Shown here piece after piece: positions 31,641-32,404 of a DNA stretch of 32,404 nt. The stretch lies in assembly GCA_964526785.1 (NCBI GenBank), contig CAZGMJ010000058.1, positions 1 through 32,404 of the forward strand, written 5' to 3'. The DNA comes from CAZGMJ01 sp964526785. Its GTDB lineage: Bacteria; Planctomycetota; Phycisphaerae; Sedimentisphaerales; Anaerobacaceae. Position 1 is the first letter of the stretch. Each line of letters starts with the position of its first letter. The notes under the pieces are model-generated. The model had not been told where the DNA came from and ran no database searches. It saw nothing but the letters and a program-made list of their open reading frames with translations. A program made the translations under genes and the position numbers.

Positions 31641-32354
31641 ATGAGACTGACCCTTGGACAAAGCATAGACTTGATTTTGAGCTTGCCTGCTCACAGGTCT
31701 GATTGCGAGCCACATAGGAACTTGGGAGAGAATGCGTTTAGGATCTTACTGGATTATAGGGAGGCCGGTGACGATGATAATGAGCGGGCTTATAATCGGG
31801 AGGTCATATGTTGTATTCTGGCAGCTACTCGCGCGTTTTCGATTGAGCGGGAACGAGTAGGCCAAGAGTGGGAGATGATCGAGGTGATCAAGGAAAGGCG
31901 AAACAGATTGATGCAAGTTGTCAAGAATATGTCTCCGTTCGAGAAGGGGAACTATTGGTCAAAGTTCTTGTCTTTGTTGGGCGCATTTGGACTCGCCCTT
32001 GGGGGGATGTTACGCACTGAACTTGATGGTGCAGTTGGGCGCACTGGGATCATCGCAGTTGGAATTCTCATGCTGGCTGTTGTATTGCTGTCGTTGGAGG
32101 TGTTTTCGAAGGTGATCGAGTTTCTATTGTCAACTGCCTTTGCTAGGCAGGAACCGCTGGATAAGGAGAAGGCGTGGAAGCAGCGAAGTACGAAGCGATA
32201 CAAGGAGATAGTGCGCAATTTCATAGACAAGTGGATCGCCATACATGCTGAATATTTCCCTGACAACGTCACAGTTGCTGGCTATCGGATTAGCAAGAGC
32301 GAAGAATTGGAAGGGCTAAAGAGAACTCTCGTGGAAAGACACTTCTTCTACTAG
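31641..32354 (+). CDS. Two-TM membrane protein of unknown function
   Basis: 237 residues from ATG 31641 (AGGAAG about eight bases upstream; the frame is open to 31515 but that part is Trp/Cys-rich and unlikely). The N-terminal ~130 residues are soluble and helical (FRILLDYREAGDDDNERAYN; EVIKERRNRLMQ). Two hydrophobic segments follow (SLLGAFGLALGGML and IIAVGILMLAVVLLSL), then a charged C-terminal helical region of about 70 residues. No known domain was recognised. The gene is more A/T-rich and less G/C-ending than its neighbours, which hints at a different origin. It ends 50 bp before the window edge. Confidence 0.65.
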   Translation: MRLTLGQSIDLILSLPAHRSDCEPHRNLGENAFRILLDYREAGDDDNERAYNREVICCILAATRAFSIERERVGQEWEMIEVIKERRNRLMQVVKNMSPFEKGNYWSKFLSLLGAFGLALGGMLRTELDGAVGRTGIIAVGILMLAVVLLSLEVFSKVIEFLLSTAFARQEPLDKEKAWKQRSTKRYKEIVRNFIDKWIAIHAEYFPDNVTVAGYRISKSEELEGLKRTLVERHFFY

Positions 32355-32404
32355 GCCCCATACAAGCGTGATTTTATGTGACACATCGTGCTGAGATTTG
32401 CAAA

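Overview
The window looks like part of the chromosome of a planctomycete, most likely an anaerobic or microaerophilic member of the Phycisphaerae. Four things point there. A 16S rRNA gene with planctomycete-like and partly aberrant probe sites stands alone and ends at its own terminator, with no 23S or 5S after it. There is a PEP-CTERM exported protein. A DUF1080 protein and a PQQ-type beta-propeller protein sit side by side. Several secreted or membrane proteins lack an assigned function. No transposase, integrase, CRISPR array or tRNA gene was seen. The assignment to class is inference; only the 16S gene can settle it.

Layout. 1-5.0 kb: the end of a conserved hypothetical gene with a repeat-bearing tail, a GmhB-like HAD phosphatase (-), a YhaM-like HD exoribonuclease (+), a gene-free stretch with three 62-bp palindromic repeats and strong hairpins, and a membrane C39-like cysteine peptidase (-). 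5.0-8.4 kb: a PEP-CTERM protein behind a near-consensus promoter and a long leader, a 626-aa secreted protein and a short coiled-coil protein. 8.87-15.6 kb: an oxygen-defence island, perR - rubrerythrin - Ni-SOD - tpx - flavodiiron protein - superoxide reductase - ferritin - ferritin-like protein - (terminator) - rubredoxin - zwf. 15.6-19.4 kb: a minus-strand YtrA-type GntR regulator, ABC ATPase, permease and zinc-ribbon membrane protein behind overlapping operator dyads. 19.5-25 kb: an exported serpin, a membrane-anchored TPR-like protein, a membrane-anchored HTH protein with a long acidic region, and a small membrane-anchored protein. 25.2-28.4 kb: two paralogous secreted proteins, the second fused to DUF1080, then the PQQ-like propeller protein. 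28.5-30.5 kb: the solitary rrs transcription unit. 30.5-32.4 kb: a 12-unit 21-bp tandem repeat of small dyads, an orphan promoter and a two-TM protein of different base composition.

How the genes fit together. The island supplies a nearly complete anaerobe-type oxygen defence: PerR as peroxide sensor with a perfect 8-1-8 palindrome over its own promoter, superoxide removal outside the cytoplasm (exported Ni-SOD) and inside it (SOR), peroxide removal (rubrerythrin, Tpx), O2 reduction (flavodiiron protein), iron sequestration (ferritins), electron delivery (rubredoxin) and NADPH supply (G6PD). A rubredoxin reductase, a catalase and the Ni-SOD protease SodX are not in the window.
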